Program-made: the position numbers and the translations under genes
From: Fodinicola acaciae
GTDB taxonomy: Bacteria > Actinomycetota > Actinomycetes > Mycobacteriales > HKI-0501
Reading direction: 5' to 3'
DNA length: 64,000 nucleotides
NCBI RefSeq assembly: GCF_010993745.1
Contig: NZ_WOTN01000001.1
Coordinates: 747,235 to 811,234, forward strand
Shown: piece after piece, positions 16,107 to 24,281 of the stretch
Numbering within the stretch: the stretch's first letter is position 1
Layout of the letters: every line of letters begins with the position of its first letter
Notes under the pieces: generated by a model
What the model saw: only the letters and a program-made list of their open reading frames with translations
Databases searched by the model: none
What the model was told of the DNA's origin: nothing

Positions 16107-16154
16107 CGTCGGCGGCTGGGACTGGTCCCCGTGGGGCTGGAGCATCATGACGAA
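16107..16154 (+). repeat. 48-bp direct repeat, right copy
   Basis: Same sequence as 14611-14658 with one change, GGAG for GGGG. Here GGAG works as ribosome-binding site for the lipoprotein start ATG at 16147, inside the repeat. Confidence 0.92.
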
Positions 16155-16662
16155 CATGACGACTCCGACATTCCGTCGCGTGGCCATCGCCGCATGTGCG
16201 CTCATAACGGCTGCCTGCGGCGCGCAGGCCGGTCGTACGACTCCTTCTAGCCCGCCGCACGCTGTCGCAAAGAGTCCAACCAGCAGCCCGAGCCCGGTCC
16301 AGTCAGGGGCCAAGGACGGTATGAACTACAAGGCCTGCTTCGGTGGCGACTGCCAGATCGCCGTGTCCAAGCCGGTCACGATCACATTGTCGGACTGGCC
16401 GACCGACGCCGGTCCCTTCACCGTACGGAAAATCAACGCCGCAAGCGTGGACGTACGCATGACCCTCCCCGCCGGCCCGAGCATCTACGCCACCATCAAG
16501 AAGGGTTGTACGACCGCCTTCTACGGCAACAACGCCAGCGGACTGGCAATCACGTCGTGCACACATGAGCCGGCCGACATCACCGGCATGTATATCAAGC
16601 AACTCGTGACGGTCGAAGGAATCACCGGCGGTACGGCAATCCTGACCCTGAAGTCCGAGTAA
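16147..16662 (+). CDS. Small secreted lipoprotein of unknown function
   Basis: A 171-residue lipoprotein. Signal peptide MTNMTTPTFRRVAIAACALI then TAAC gives a lipobox Cys at about residue 24, followed by a Ser/Pro/Thr-rich linker to about residue 57. The globular part has four cysteines (KACFGGDCQ, KKGCTTAF, TSCTHEP) that could form two disulphides. I recognise no family. ATG 16147 is preferred to ATG 16156 because GGAG is four bases upstream. The start lies in the right copy of the 48-bp repeat. Confidence 0.78.
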   Translation: MTNMTTPTFRRVAIAACALITAACGAQAGRTTPSSPPHAVAKSPTSSPSPVQSGAKDGMNYKACFGGDCQIAVSKPVTITLSDWPTDAGPFTVRKINAASVDVRMTLPAGPSIYATIKKGCTTAFYGNNASGLAITSCTHEPADITGMYIKQLVTVEGITGGTAILTLKSE

Positions 16663-16666
16663 AGGC

Positions 16667-16716
16667 TTGCTGGGCGCGGGCGGTGTGGCTAGCCTGGACC
16701 CACTAACCAAATTTGG
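16667..16716 (+). promoter_or_regulatory. Promoter and palindrome before the VOC gene
   Basis: TTGCTG (16667-16672), 17 bases, TAGCCT (16690-16695) forms a plausible promoter. The perfect palindrome CCAAATTTGG (16707-16716) lies just past the start point, a good place for a repressor, perhaps the PadR-like protein encoded downstream in the same unit. Confidence 0.45.
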
Positions 16717-16729
16717 CCACTGGAGGATC

Positions 16730-17428
16730 ATGGCTGGCGAGAAGACCGTGCCGCTGCTGCCGTGCCGGTCGATCGACGATGTGGAGCCCTTCTACGAAAT
16801 GCTGGGATTCACGCGCACCTACCGCCAGGACCGGCCCTACCCGTGTATTGGGATGCGGCTCGAGGATGTGGATCTGCAGTTCTTCGGCATGGACGGGTTC
16901 AAGCCGGAGGACTCCTACGGCAGCTGCGTCGTCCTGGTGGCCGACACCAGCGAGGTGTTCGAGGCTTTCGCCGCCGGCATGCGAAAAGTCCATGGAAAGC
17001 TGCTCGTCTCCGGCATTCCGCGGATAACCAGGCCGCGCAAGCGGAAGAACGCCAACAACCACGCGGGTTTCACCGTCGTCGACCCTGGCGGAAACTGGAT
17101 CCGGTTCATGGCGGCGAAACCGAGCCCCGAGGTGCCGGCCGAGGCGCTGGCGCGGTCGATACGAAGTGCCGTCGTCATGGGAGACTCGCTCGGAAAAGCC
17201 GACCAGGCCGCACGGATCCTGGACAACGCGCTGAGCCGAGACGCTGATACGGCTCGAAACGCCGATCTCGCGGAAGCCCTGATCTACCGCGCGGAGTTGG
17301 CCGTACGACTCGATGACCGCACCGCAGCGCGTGAATTTCTCGACCGGGTCGGCAAAATCCCGCTTACCGAAGACGAGCGCGAGTCACTGGACGGCCTGAG
17401 CGACCTGGCCGAGATCCTGCGAGACTGA
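16730..17428 (+). CDS. VOC-domain protein with helical C-terminal extension
   Basis: A 232-residue protein. The first ~125 residues are a vicinal-oxygen-chelate/bleomycin-resistance-like domain: VPLLPCRSIDDVEPFYEMLGF, PCIGMRLEDVDLQFFGM, and GFTVVDPGGNWIRFMA. The remaining ~100 residues are helical and TPR-like (ADLAEALIYRAELAVRLDDR). Such proteins bind drugs or catalyse small metal-dependent reactions; the ligand is unknown. GGAGG lies five bases before ATG 16730. One base separates its stop from the PadR-like gene, so they are co-translated. Confidence 0.85.
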   Translation: MAGEKTVPLLPCRSIDDVEPFYEMLGFTRTYRQDRPYPCIGMRLEDVDLQFFGMDGFKPEDSYGSCVVLVADTSEVFEAFAAGMRKVHGKLLVSGIPRITRPRKRKNANNHAGFTVVDPGGNWIRFMAAKPSPEVPAEALARSIRSAVVMGDSLGKADQAARILDNALSRDADTARNADLAEALIYRAELAVRLDDRTAAREFLDRVGKIPLTEDERESLDGLSDLAEILRD

Positions 17429-17429
17429 C

Positions 17430-17987
17430 GTGTCAGCTGTACGTTTGCTCGTGCTCGGTGCGATCCGTCGGCGGGGGAGAGCACACGGCTATCTCGTACG
17501 CACCGACCTGGAGGAGTGGGGTGCGCACGAATGGTCCACCGCGACCTCGGGATCCGTTTATCACGCACTGAAATCCATGACCGAGCAGGGCCTGCTGCAG
17601 GCCGACGAGACGAGCGCCAGCGAGGCTGGCGGGCCGCCGCGGATCGAGTACGCGGTCACCGACGATGGTGACCGGCTCTATTTCCGGCTTCTCCGCGATG
17701 CCTTGTCCAGCCGCGACCCGCGACTGGACCTGTTGGCCGCGGCGGTCGGCCTGATCGACGACCTGCCGCGCGCCGAAGCTGTTGCGTTGCTTGAAAAACG
17801 TGCGGGCGAGATGCGGAAATGGCGCGACAGCATCACCGCGCACGTCCCGGCGGACACCGACCTTGACAGCTGGGGTCCGGTCGGCGCGGTCATCGATTTG
17901 TGGCTGCACACCGCGGACAGCCGCCTTGCCTGGACCAACCGCCTCATCGACCGCCTCGAAAAAGGCGCCTTCGAGATGTCCGACTGA
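17430..17987 (+). CDS. PadR-family transcriptional regulator
   Basis: A 185-residue PadR repressor. The winged helix covers residues 1-90 (LLVLGAIRRRGRAHGYLVRTDL, then SGSVYHALKSMTEQGLLQ, PRIEYAVTDDGDRLY) and the C-terminal helical dimer domain follows (vir-like region). GTG start one base after the VOC gene stop. PadR regulators sense phenolics or drugs and usually repress their own unit and an adjacent transporter; the convergent ABC exporter genes end 2 bp downstream, but they face the other way. Confidence 0.9.
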   Translation: MSAVRLLVLGAIRRRGRAHGYLVRTDLEEWGAHEWSTATSGSVYHALKSMTEQGLLQADETSASEAGGPPRIEYAVTDDGDRLYFRLLRDALSSRDPRLDLLAAAVGLIDDLPRAEAVALLEKRAGEMRKWRDSITAHVPADTDLDSWGPVGAVIDLWLHTADSRLAWTNRLIDRLEKGAFEMSD

Positions 17988-17989
17988 CC

Positions 17990-18742
17990 TTATTCCCAGC
18001 GGAAAAATCGAGCGGCGGAGGCGATCGACAACACGGTCCACGCGGCCAGCACCAGCCACGAGAGCGGAGGTACGGACCCGCCGGTCAACGCGGCCCGCAT
18101 GCCGGTGCTCAACGCGTCCAACGGTAAAAGGCCAAAAAACACGCTGCCGAAGGACGGTACGGCGGTCACGACGCCGCCGACCGCGAGCATCAGCAAATAC
18201 AACAGATTCGCGCCGGCGAGCGTGGCTTCGGCGCGCAGTGTGCCGGCCATCCACAACCCGAGACCGGAAAACGCCGCCGTACCAAGGATCGCCAACGCGA
18301 AAGCCGCCGGAATGCCGGCGATCGATGGGTGCCAGCCGGCGACGAGCCCCACGATGGCGAGTACGACGACCTGGATCGCGATCACCGCGACCACGGCGGT
18401 GGTTTTCGCGACCATCAAAGCCCATCGCGGCAACGCCGAGGCGCCAAGCCGTTTCAGCACACCGTACGACCGCTCGAAACCGGTCGCGATCGCCTGACCC
18501 GTGAATGCCGTCGACATCACAGCGAGCGCCATCACGCCAGGCACGACGAAACCGAGACGATCGCCAACCGGCAGTCGTACGACCGAGGTCAGCCCCACGC
18601 CGAGCAACACCAGCACCGGGATGACCAGCGTCAGCAGCAGCGACTCACCGCGGCGCAACGTCAGCCGGAGCTCCATCAGCGACTGCGCAAGCAGAATCCG
18701 CGCCATCGGAGCGCGCGCTGGAGCCGGAGCGAAAGAGGTCAT
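17990..18742 (-). CDS. ABC-2 type transporter permease
   Basis: A 250-residue membrane protein with about six spans, of the ABC-2 permease class used for export of drugs, lipids or polysaccharides. Typical opening: MARILLAQSLMELRLTLRRGESLLLTLVIPVLVLLGVG, then GFVVPGVMALAVMSTAFTGQAI and FERSYGVLKRLGASALPRW, then FGLLPLDALSTGMRAAL. The ATG (18742) overlaps the ATPase stop as ATGA. The pair sits divergent to sufR as Rv1457c/Rv1458c do in M. tuberculosis. Confidence 0.92.
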   Translation of the reverse strand: MTSFAPAPARAPMARILLAQSLMELRLTLRRGESLLLTLVIPVLVLLGVGLTSVVRLPVGDRLGFVVPGVMALAVMSTAFTGQAIATGFERSYGVLKRLGASALPRWALMVAKTTAVVAVIAIQVVVLAIVGLVAGWHPSIAGIPAAFALAILGTAAFSGLGLWMAGTLRAEATLAGANLLYLLMLAVGGVVTAVPSFGSVFFGLLPLDALSTGMRAALTGGSVPPLSWLVLAAWTVLSIASAARFFRWE

Positions 18743-19665
18743 GCGCGCAGGTCCCGTCCGGTCAGCTCGAGAAACACGTCTTCCAGCGTCCGCCGCGCGG
18801 TACGCAGCTCGCCGAGCATGGCGTCGTGGCCGGCGCCCCATGCCGTGACGGTGGCCAGCACCTGCGGTGTGAGGTCACCGGACACGACGTACTCACCTGG
18901 CCGTGGCTCAGCGGCCGCGAGGCCTTCCGGCAGGGCCGCCTGCAGCGAGTTGAGCGGCAGGTTGGCCCGAGCCGTGAAGGACAGTCGCTCGCACCCGTCG
19001 CTGGTCAGCTGGTGCGGCGTACCGTCCGCGAGCACCTTGCCGTGGTCGATGATCGTCACCTGGTCGGCCAGCCGCTCGGCCTCGTCCATCAGGTGCGTGG
19101 TGAGTACGACGGCGACGCCGGCCCTGCGCAGCTCGTCGACCAGGTCCCAGGTGGCGTGCCGCGACTGCGGGTCCATGCCGGCGGTCGGCTCGTCCAGGAA
19201 CACCAGCTCGGGCCGGCCGACCAGCGCCATCGCCAGGCTGAGCCGCTGCTTCTCGCCGCCGGACAGCCGCCGGTACGGCGTACGGGCGACCTTGGCCAGG
19301 CCCAGCCGCTCGGTCAGCATCGCGGTGTCCAGCGGGTTGGCCGCGTACGCGGCGACCAGCGCCAACATCTCGGCGGCACGCGCGCCCGGATAGACGCCGC
19401 CGGCCTGCAGCATCACGCCGATCCGCGGCATCAGCGCGTCGTGGTCGTCGACCGGGTCGAGACCGAGCACGCGCGCCGAGCCGGCGGTCGGCCGCCGATA
19501 GCCTTCGCACACCTCGACAGTGGACGTTTTGCCTGCTCCGTTGGGTCCGAGCAAGGCGTGTACGGTGCCGCGCCGGACGGTCACCGACAGGCCGTCGACC
19601 GCGGTCACCGATCCGTAGCGCACCTCCAGGTCCCGCAGCACCACCGCGGGTTCGTCGGCTCGCAC
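18739..19665 (-). CDS. ABC transporter ATP-binding protein
   Basis: A 308-residue ATPase of the drug/lipid exporter class. Walker A is GPNGAGKTS, the signature LSGGEKQR, Walker B LVFLDEPTAGMD, and the H-loop TTHLMDEAERLAD. The C-terminal ~80 residues include a typical DrrA-like extension ending TLEDVFLELTGRDLRA. It powers the permease encoded by the overlapping downstream gene. GTG start at 19665 lacks a strong ribosome-binding site. It is divergent from sufR across 133 bp. Confidence 0.94.
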   Translation of the reverse strand: MRADEPAVVLRDLEVRYGSVTAVDGLSVTVRRGTVHALLGPNGAGKTSTVEVCEGYRRPTAGSARVLGLDPVDDHDALMPRIGVMLQAGGVYPGARAAEMLALVAAYAANPLDTAMLTERLGLAKVARTPYRRLSGGEKQRLSLAMALVGRPELVFLDEPTAGMDPQSRHATWDLVDELRRAGVAVVLTTHLMDEAERLADQVTIIDHGKVLADGTPHQLTSDGCERLSFTARANLPLNSLQAALPEGLAAAEPRPGEYVVSGDLTPQVLATVTAWGAGHDAMLGELRTARRTLEDVFLELTGRDLRA

Positions 19666-19761
19666 GGCGCTACTCTACGCTTCGTAGAAGATCGCCACGC
19701 GGGGTGGTGCGGGTCCGGAGAAGAGTGATCAGTGCCACCGTTCCGCCTGGGTCTCTTAGGG

Positions 19762-19791
19762 TTGGCTCATATCCAGCGATTTACGTAACAT
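19762..19791 (+). promoter_or_regulatory. Promoter of the sufR-suf operon
   Basis: TTGGCT (19762-19767), 18 bases, TAACAT (19786-19791). The sufR GTG begins only seven bases after the -10 box, so the message is probably leaderless and no ribosome-binding site is seen. The autoregulatory SufR site is expected to overlap this promoter; ACGTAAC and ACGTTGT flank the start point as a loose inverted pair. Confidence 0.6.
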
Positions 19792-19798
19792 AGACGTT

Positions 19799-20557
19799 GT
19801 GAAAAACGACAGCGATCAGTCGGTGCGCGGCAGCGTGCCTGATGGCGCTGTTCAGAATAAGGCGCTGGACGAGCTGGTCGCCGGGGGGATGGCCGAGCAG
19901 CGTACGCGCGACCGCGTGGTGCAGCTGCTGCTGGAGCACGGTCCGCAGACCGCCGCTCAGCTGGCGCAGCAGCTCGGCGTCGTGCCGGCGGCGATCCGCC
20001 GGCACCTGGACGGCCTGCTGGCCGAGGACCGCATCCGCCGCTCGCAGAGGCCGGCGGTCGGTCCGCGTGGCCGTGGCCGTCCGGCGCAGCTGTTCGAGCT
20101 CACCGACAGTGGTCGCGCGCCGTTCCCGCACGCGTACGACGACCTCGCCGCGGTCGCGCTGCGGCACCTCGCCGCGTACGCCGGCTCCGAGGCGGTCGAG
20201 AAGCTGGCCGCCGAGCGGGTCGCCGGGCTGGAGCGGCGCTGTCGCGAGGTCGTTGAGGCGGCCGGCGACGACCCGGCGGCCAGGGCGGAGGCGCTGGCCA
20301 GCGCGTTGACCGCGGAGGGCTACGCTGCCACCGCGTCGATGATCGCGTCCGGCGGGATGATCTGCCAGCACCACTGTCCGGTCGCGCACGTCGCCGCCGA
20401 GTTCCCGCAGCTGTGCGAGGCGGAGACCGCGGCGATCAGCCGGCTGGTCGGCAGCCACGTCCAGCGGCTCGCCACAATCGCACATGGTGACGGGGTGTGC
20501 ACCACGCACATCCCCGTCCAGGCAATAAGGACCCGTTCCGGGAGGACACCCGCATGA
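19799..20557 (+). CDS. sufR: SufR-type iron-sulphur-sensing repressor
   Basis: A 252-residue winged-helix repressor that controls the suf operon through its own iron-sulphur cluster. The HTH covers residues 35-100 ([33 protein letters not shown]). C-terminal cysteines C189, C193 and C206 (CQHHC, then QLC) match the SufR cluster-ligand pattern, with C234 as a possible extra. The GTG at 19799 fits a leaderless start; ATG at codon 31 is an alternative. Its stop overlaps the sufB ATG as ATGA, so it is the first gene of the operon. Confidence 0.94.
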   Translation: MKNDSDQSVRGSVPDGAVQNKALDELVAGGMAEQRTRDRVVQLLLEHGPQTAAQLAQQLGVVPAAIRRHLDGLLAEDRIRRSQRPAVGPRGRGRPAQLFELTDSGRAPFPHAYDDLAAVALRHLAAYAGSEAVEKLAAERVAGLERRCREVVEAAGDDPAARAEALASALTAEGYAATASMIASGGMICQHHCPVAHVAAEFPQLCEAETAAISRLVGSHVQRLATIAHGDGVCTTHIPVQAIRTRSGRTPA

Positions 20558-21987
20558 CCACCGCACCTGAGGTTCGGCCGATCAGCCAGGACGAGCACAT
20601 CGAGGCGCTGTCCCGCTATGGCTACGGCTGGGCCGACTCCGACACCGCCGGCGCGTCGGCGCGTCGCGGTCTCAACGAGGACGTCGTACGGGACATCTCG
20701 GCGAAGAAAAACGAGCCGGAGTGGATGCTCAAGCGCCGGCTCAAGGCGCTGAAGCTGTTCGAGCGCAAGCCGATGCCGCACTGGGGTGCCGACCTCGGCG
20801 ACATCGACTTCGACAACATCAAGTACTTCGTACGCTCGACCGAGAAGCAGGCCGCCAGCTGGGACGAGCTGCCCGACGACATCAAGAACACCTACGACAA
20901 GCTCGGCATCCCGGAGGCGGAGAAGCAGCGGCTGGTCGCCGGTGTCGCGGCGCAGTACGAGTCCGAGGTCGTCTACCACAAGATCCGCGAGGACCTTGAG
21001 GCGATGGGCGTCATCTTCCTGGACACCGACACCGGCCTGCGGGAGCACCCGGAGCTCTTCGAGGAGTACTTCGGCTCGGTGATCCCCAGCGGTGACAACA
21101 AGTTCTCCGCGCTGAACACCGCGGTCTGGTCCGGCGGCTCGTTCATCTACGTGCCCAAGGGCGTGCACGTCGACATCCCGCTGCAGGCGTACTTCCGCAT
21201 CAACACCGAGAACATGGGCCAGTTCGAGCGGACGCTGATCATCGTGGACGAGGACGCGTACGTCCACTACGTCGAGGGCTGCACCGCGCCGATCTACAAG
21301 TCCGACTCGCTGCACTCGGCGGTCGTCGAGATCGTCGTGAAGAAAAACGCGCGCTGCCGCTACACGACGATCCAGAACTGGTCCAACAACGTCTACAACC
21401 TGGTCACCAAGCGCGCCGTCGCGCACGAAGGCGCGACCATGGAGTGGATCGACGGCAACATCGGCTCCAAGGTGACGATGAAATACCCGTCGGTCTACAT
21501 GACCGGTGAGCACGCCAAGGGCGAGGTGCTGTCGGTGGCGTTCGCCGGCGAGGGCCAGCACCAGGACGCCGGCGCCAAGATGGTGCACGCGGCGCCGCAC
21601 ACCTCCTCGACGATCGTGTCGAAGTCGGTGGCGCGCGGCGGCGGTCGTACGTCCTACCGCGGCCTGATCCAGGTGCTGGAGGGCTCGTCGCACTCCAGGA
21701 GCACGGTGAAGTGTGACGCGCTGCTGGTCGACGCGATCAGCCGCTCGGACACCTATCCGTACAACGACATCCGCGAGGACGACGTGGCGATGGGCCACGA
21801 GGCCACGGTGTCCAAGGTCAGCGAGGACCAGCTGTTCTACCTGATGTCCCGCGGCCTCACCGAGGACGAGGCGATGGCGATGATCGTCCGCGGCTTCGTC
21901 GAGCCGATCGCGCGAGAGCTGCCGATGGAATACGCGCTGGAGCTCAACCGGCTGATCGAGCTGCAGATGGAAGGCGCGGTCGGCTGA
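20554..21987 (+). CDS. sufB: Fe-S cluster scaffold subunit SufB
   Basis: A 477-residue core subunit of the SufBCD scaffold that assembles iron-sulphur clusters in the cytosol. Typical features are [84 protein letters not shown] and [17 protein letters not shown] 20554 follows GGAGGACACCCGC and overlaps the sufR stop. No intein is present, unlike the M. tuberculosis homologue. Confidence 0.97.
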   Translation: MTTAPEVRPISQDEHIEALSRYGYGWADSDTAGASARRGLNEDVVRDISAKKNEPEWMLKRRLKALKLFERKPMPHWGADLGDIDFDNIKYFVRSTEKQAASWDELPDDIKNTYDKLGIPEAEKQRLVAGVAAQYESEVVYHKIREDLEAMGVIFLDTDTGLREHPELFEEYFGSVIPSGDNKFSALNTAVWSGGSFIYVPKGVHVDIPLQAYFRINTENMGQFERTLIIVDEDAYVHYVEGCTAPIYKSDSLHSAVVEIVVKKNARCRYTTIQNWSNNVYNLVTKRAVAHEGATMEWIDGNIGSKVTMKYPSVYMTGEHAKGEVLSVAFAGEGQHQDAGAKMVHAAPHTSSTIVSKSVARGGGRTSYRGLIQVLEGSSHSRSTVKCDALLVDAISRSDTYPYNDIREDDVAMGHEATVSKVSEDQLFYLMSRGLTEDEAMAMIVRGFVEPIARELPMEYALELNRLIELQMEGAVG

Positions 21988-22014
21988 CCTCGCTTTAGTG
22001 CGAATAGGAGAGCA

Positions 22015-23187
22015 ATGACAGGGGCCCAAGGGACCAGTGCTGCGCGCTCAGCGGAGAGCGCGCCGCCGGCGACCCGGTTCGCGGAGCTCACGTCCTACGA
22101 CGTGGCCGACTTCGCGGTGCCGACCGCGCGTGACGAGGACTGGCGGTTCACCCCGCTCAAACGCCTCGTCGGCCTGCACGACGGCACTTTCGAGGCCGAG
22201 AAGGCGCCGCTGAGCCGAGAAACCGGTGAGCTGCCCGCTGGCGTACGCGCCGAAAGCGTCGGCCGCGACGACCAGCGCGTCGGCTCGGCGCTGGTGCCGT
22301 TCGACCGGGTCAGCGCGCAGGCTTACACGAGTTTTTCCGAAGCATACGTGCTTTCCGTGGACGCCAACGCGGTCGTCGAAACGCCGGTCGTCGTCAACGT
22401 GCGCGGTGGCTCGGCCGACGGCGCGAGCTTCGGCCACACGGTTGTCGACATTGGACAGTCGGCCGAGGCGACCGTCGTCCTTGACCACACCGGTTCGGCC
22501 GTACTCGCCGACAACGTCGAGATTCTGGTCGGCGACAACGCGAAACTCGTCCTGGTGACCGTCCAGGACTTCGATCCCGGATCGGTGCACGTACAGCACC
22601 AGCGGGTGAGGCTCGGCCGCGACGCGCGCATCGTGCACGTCTCGGTCAGCCTCGGCGGCGACCTGGTGCGGCAGTTCACCAGTGTCGACTACAGCGGTCG
22701 TGGCGGCGAGGCCGACGTTTACGGCATCTACTTCGCCGACGGCGGCCAGCACCTGGAGCACCGCCAGCTGGTTGACCACTCGGTGCCGGACTGCCGGTCC
22801 AACGTGCTCTATCGCGGCGCTCTGCAGGGTGTCGACGCGCACACGGTGTGGATCGGTGACGTGCTGATCCGGCCGGACGCGACCGGCACCGACACATACG
22901 AGATCAACCGCAACCTGGTCCTCACCGAGGGCGCCCGCGCGGATTCGGTGCCCAACCTGGAAATCCAGACCGGTGACGTGGTCGGCGCCGGCCACGCGAG
23001 TGCGACCGGCCGGTTCGACGACGAGCAGCTCTTCTATCTGATGTCACGCGGCATCACCGCGGAAAACGCGCGGCGCCTGGTCGTACGCGGATTCTTCGCC
23101 GAGCTGATCAACAAGATCCCGGTGGAGTCGCTGCGCGAGCGGATCACCGCGACCGTTGAAGCGCGGCTTTCCGAGGCGGGCGCCTGA
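22015..23187 (+). CDS. sufD: Fe-S cluster assembly protein SufD
   Basis: A 390-residue SufB paralogue that completes the SufBC2D scaffold. It has RDEDWRFTPLKRL near the N-terminus, the right-handed beta-helix core, the conserved histidine segment RSNVLYRGALQGVDAHTVWIGD, and the C-terminal [19 protein letters not shown] motif shared with SufB. TAGGAG precedes ATG 22015; 27 bp separate it from sufB. Its stop abuts the Rieske gene start. Confidence 0.96.
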   Translation: MTGAQGTSAARSAESAPPATRFAELTSYDVADFAVPTARDEDWRFTPLKRLVGLHDGTFEAEKAPLSRETGELPAGVRAESVGRDDQRVGSALVPFDRVSAQAYTSFSEAYVLSVDANAVVETPVVVNVRGGSADGASFGHTVVDIGQSAEATVVLDHTGSAVLADNVEILVGDNAKLVLVTVQDFDPGSVHVQHQRVRLGRDARIVHVSVSLGGDLVRQFTSVDYSGRGGEADVYGIYFADGGQHLEHRQLVDHSVPDCRSNVLYRGALQGVDAHTVWIGDVLIRPDATGTDTYEINRNLVLTEGARADSVPNLEIQTGDVVGAGHASATGRFDDEQLFYLMSRGITAENARRLVVRGFFAELINKIPVESLRERITATVEARLSEAGA

Positions 23188-23523
23188 ATGACCGACTTCG
23201 TACGAGCGTGCGCGGCGGCCGAGGTGCCGGCCGGTGAGGCCACCGGTGTCGACATCGACGGCACGCCGGTCGCGATCGTGCACACCGAGGACGGCGAGTT
23301 CTTCGCCATCCGCGATGTGTGCTCGCACGCCGAAGTGCCGCTGTCCGAAGGCGATGTCGAGGGCTGCACCATCGAATGCTGGCTGCACGGCTCGCAGTTT
23401 GACCTGCGGACCGGAAAACCGACCGGCCTGCCGGCCACCGAGCCGGTCCCGACCTATCCGACGCGCGTTGCCGACGGCGACGTTTTCGTGAATATCTCTG
23501 CAACTCAGGAGTCCGTGAAGTGA
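23188..23523 (+). CDS. Rieske [2Fe-2S] ferredoxin in the suf operon
   Basis: A 111-residue Rieske ferredoxin of the non-heme dioxygenase type. Cluster ligands are CSH (RDVCSHAEVPLS) and CxxH (CTIECWLHGSQFDL), the usual 2Cys-2His set. ATG 23188 directly follows the sufD TGA, and its own stop overlaps the sufC GTG. This gene is a known variant member of actinobacterial suf operons; it may carry electrons during cluster assembly or act as an early client. The exact role is unproved. Confidence 0.94.
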   Translation: MTDFVRACAAAEVPAGEATGVDIDGTPVAIVHTEDGEFFAIRDVCSHAEVPLSEGDVEGCTIECWLHGSQFDLRTGKPTGLPATEPVPTYPTRVADGDVFVNISATQESVK

Positions 23524-24281
23524 GCACTCTGGAAATCCGTGACCTGCACGTCAGCGTCGCCGTCGCCGACGGCGAGGAGAAGCCGATCCTGCGCGGCGTC
23601 GACCTGACGGTGAGGTCGGGGGAGACGCACGCGATCATGGGCCCCAACGGCTCCGGCAAGTCGACGCTGGCCTACTCCATCGCCGGTCACCCGAAATACC
23701 GCGTCACCGGTGGCACGGTGACCCTCGACGGCGAGGACGTACTCGCGATGACCGTCGACGAGCGCGCACGTGCCGGCCTTTTCCTGGCCATGCAGTATCC
23801 GGTCGAGGTCCCCGGCGTCAGCGTCTCCAACTTCCTGCGGACGGCCGCGACCGCTGTTCGCGGTGAGGCGCCGAAGCTGCGTACGTGGGTCAAGGACGTG
23901 AAGGAAGCGATGGAGCGGCTCGAGGTCGACTCCTCCTTCTCAGAGCGCAGCGTCAACGAGGGTTTCTCCGGCGGTGAGAAGAAGCGTCACGAGATCCTGC
24001 AGCTGGAGCTGCTCAAGCCGAAGATGGCGGTGCTGGACGAGACCGACTCCGGGCTGGACATCGACGCGCTGCGCGTGGTCAGCGACGGCGTCAACCGCGT
24101 ACGCGCCACCGGTGAGGTCGGCGTCCTGCTGATCACCCACTACACGCGGATCCTGCGTTATGTGCAGCCGGACTTCGTGCATGTCTTCGTCGGCGGGAAA
24201 ATCGTCGAGGAAGGTGGCCCGGAGCTCGCCGAACGGCTGGAATCGGAAGGATACGTGCGCTTCACCAAGGCGGCGGTCTGA
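23520..24281 (+). CDS. sufC: Fe-S assembly ATPase SufC
   Basis: A 253-residue ABC-type ATPase that drives conformational change of the SufBCD scaffold. Walker A is GPNGSGKST, the Q-loop region AMQYPVEVPGVSVSNFLR, signature FSGGEKKRHE, and Walker B-D region MAVLDETDSGLDIDAL, all SufC hallmarks. GTG 23520 overlaps the Rieske stop (GTGA). Stop overlaps the sufS ATG. Confidence 0.97.
   Translation: MSTLEIRDLHVSVAVADGEEKPILRGVDLTVRSGETHAIMGPNGSGKSTLAYSIAGHPKYRVTGGTVTLDGEDVLAMTVDERARAGLFLAMQYPVEVPGVSVSNFLRTAATAVRGEAPKLRTWVKDVKEAMERLEVDSSFSERSVNEGFSGGEKKRHEILQLELLKPKMAVLDETDSGLDIDALRVVSDGVNRVRATGEVGVLLITHYTRILRYVQPDFVHVFVGGKIVEEGGPELAERLESEGYVRFTKAAV

Noticed and set aside
20554-21987. Possible intein in sufB, as in M. 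tuberculosis
   Set aside because: The reading frame is 477 residues with all SufB motifs contiguous and no splicing blocks.
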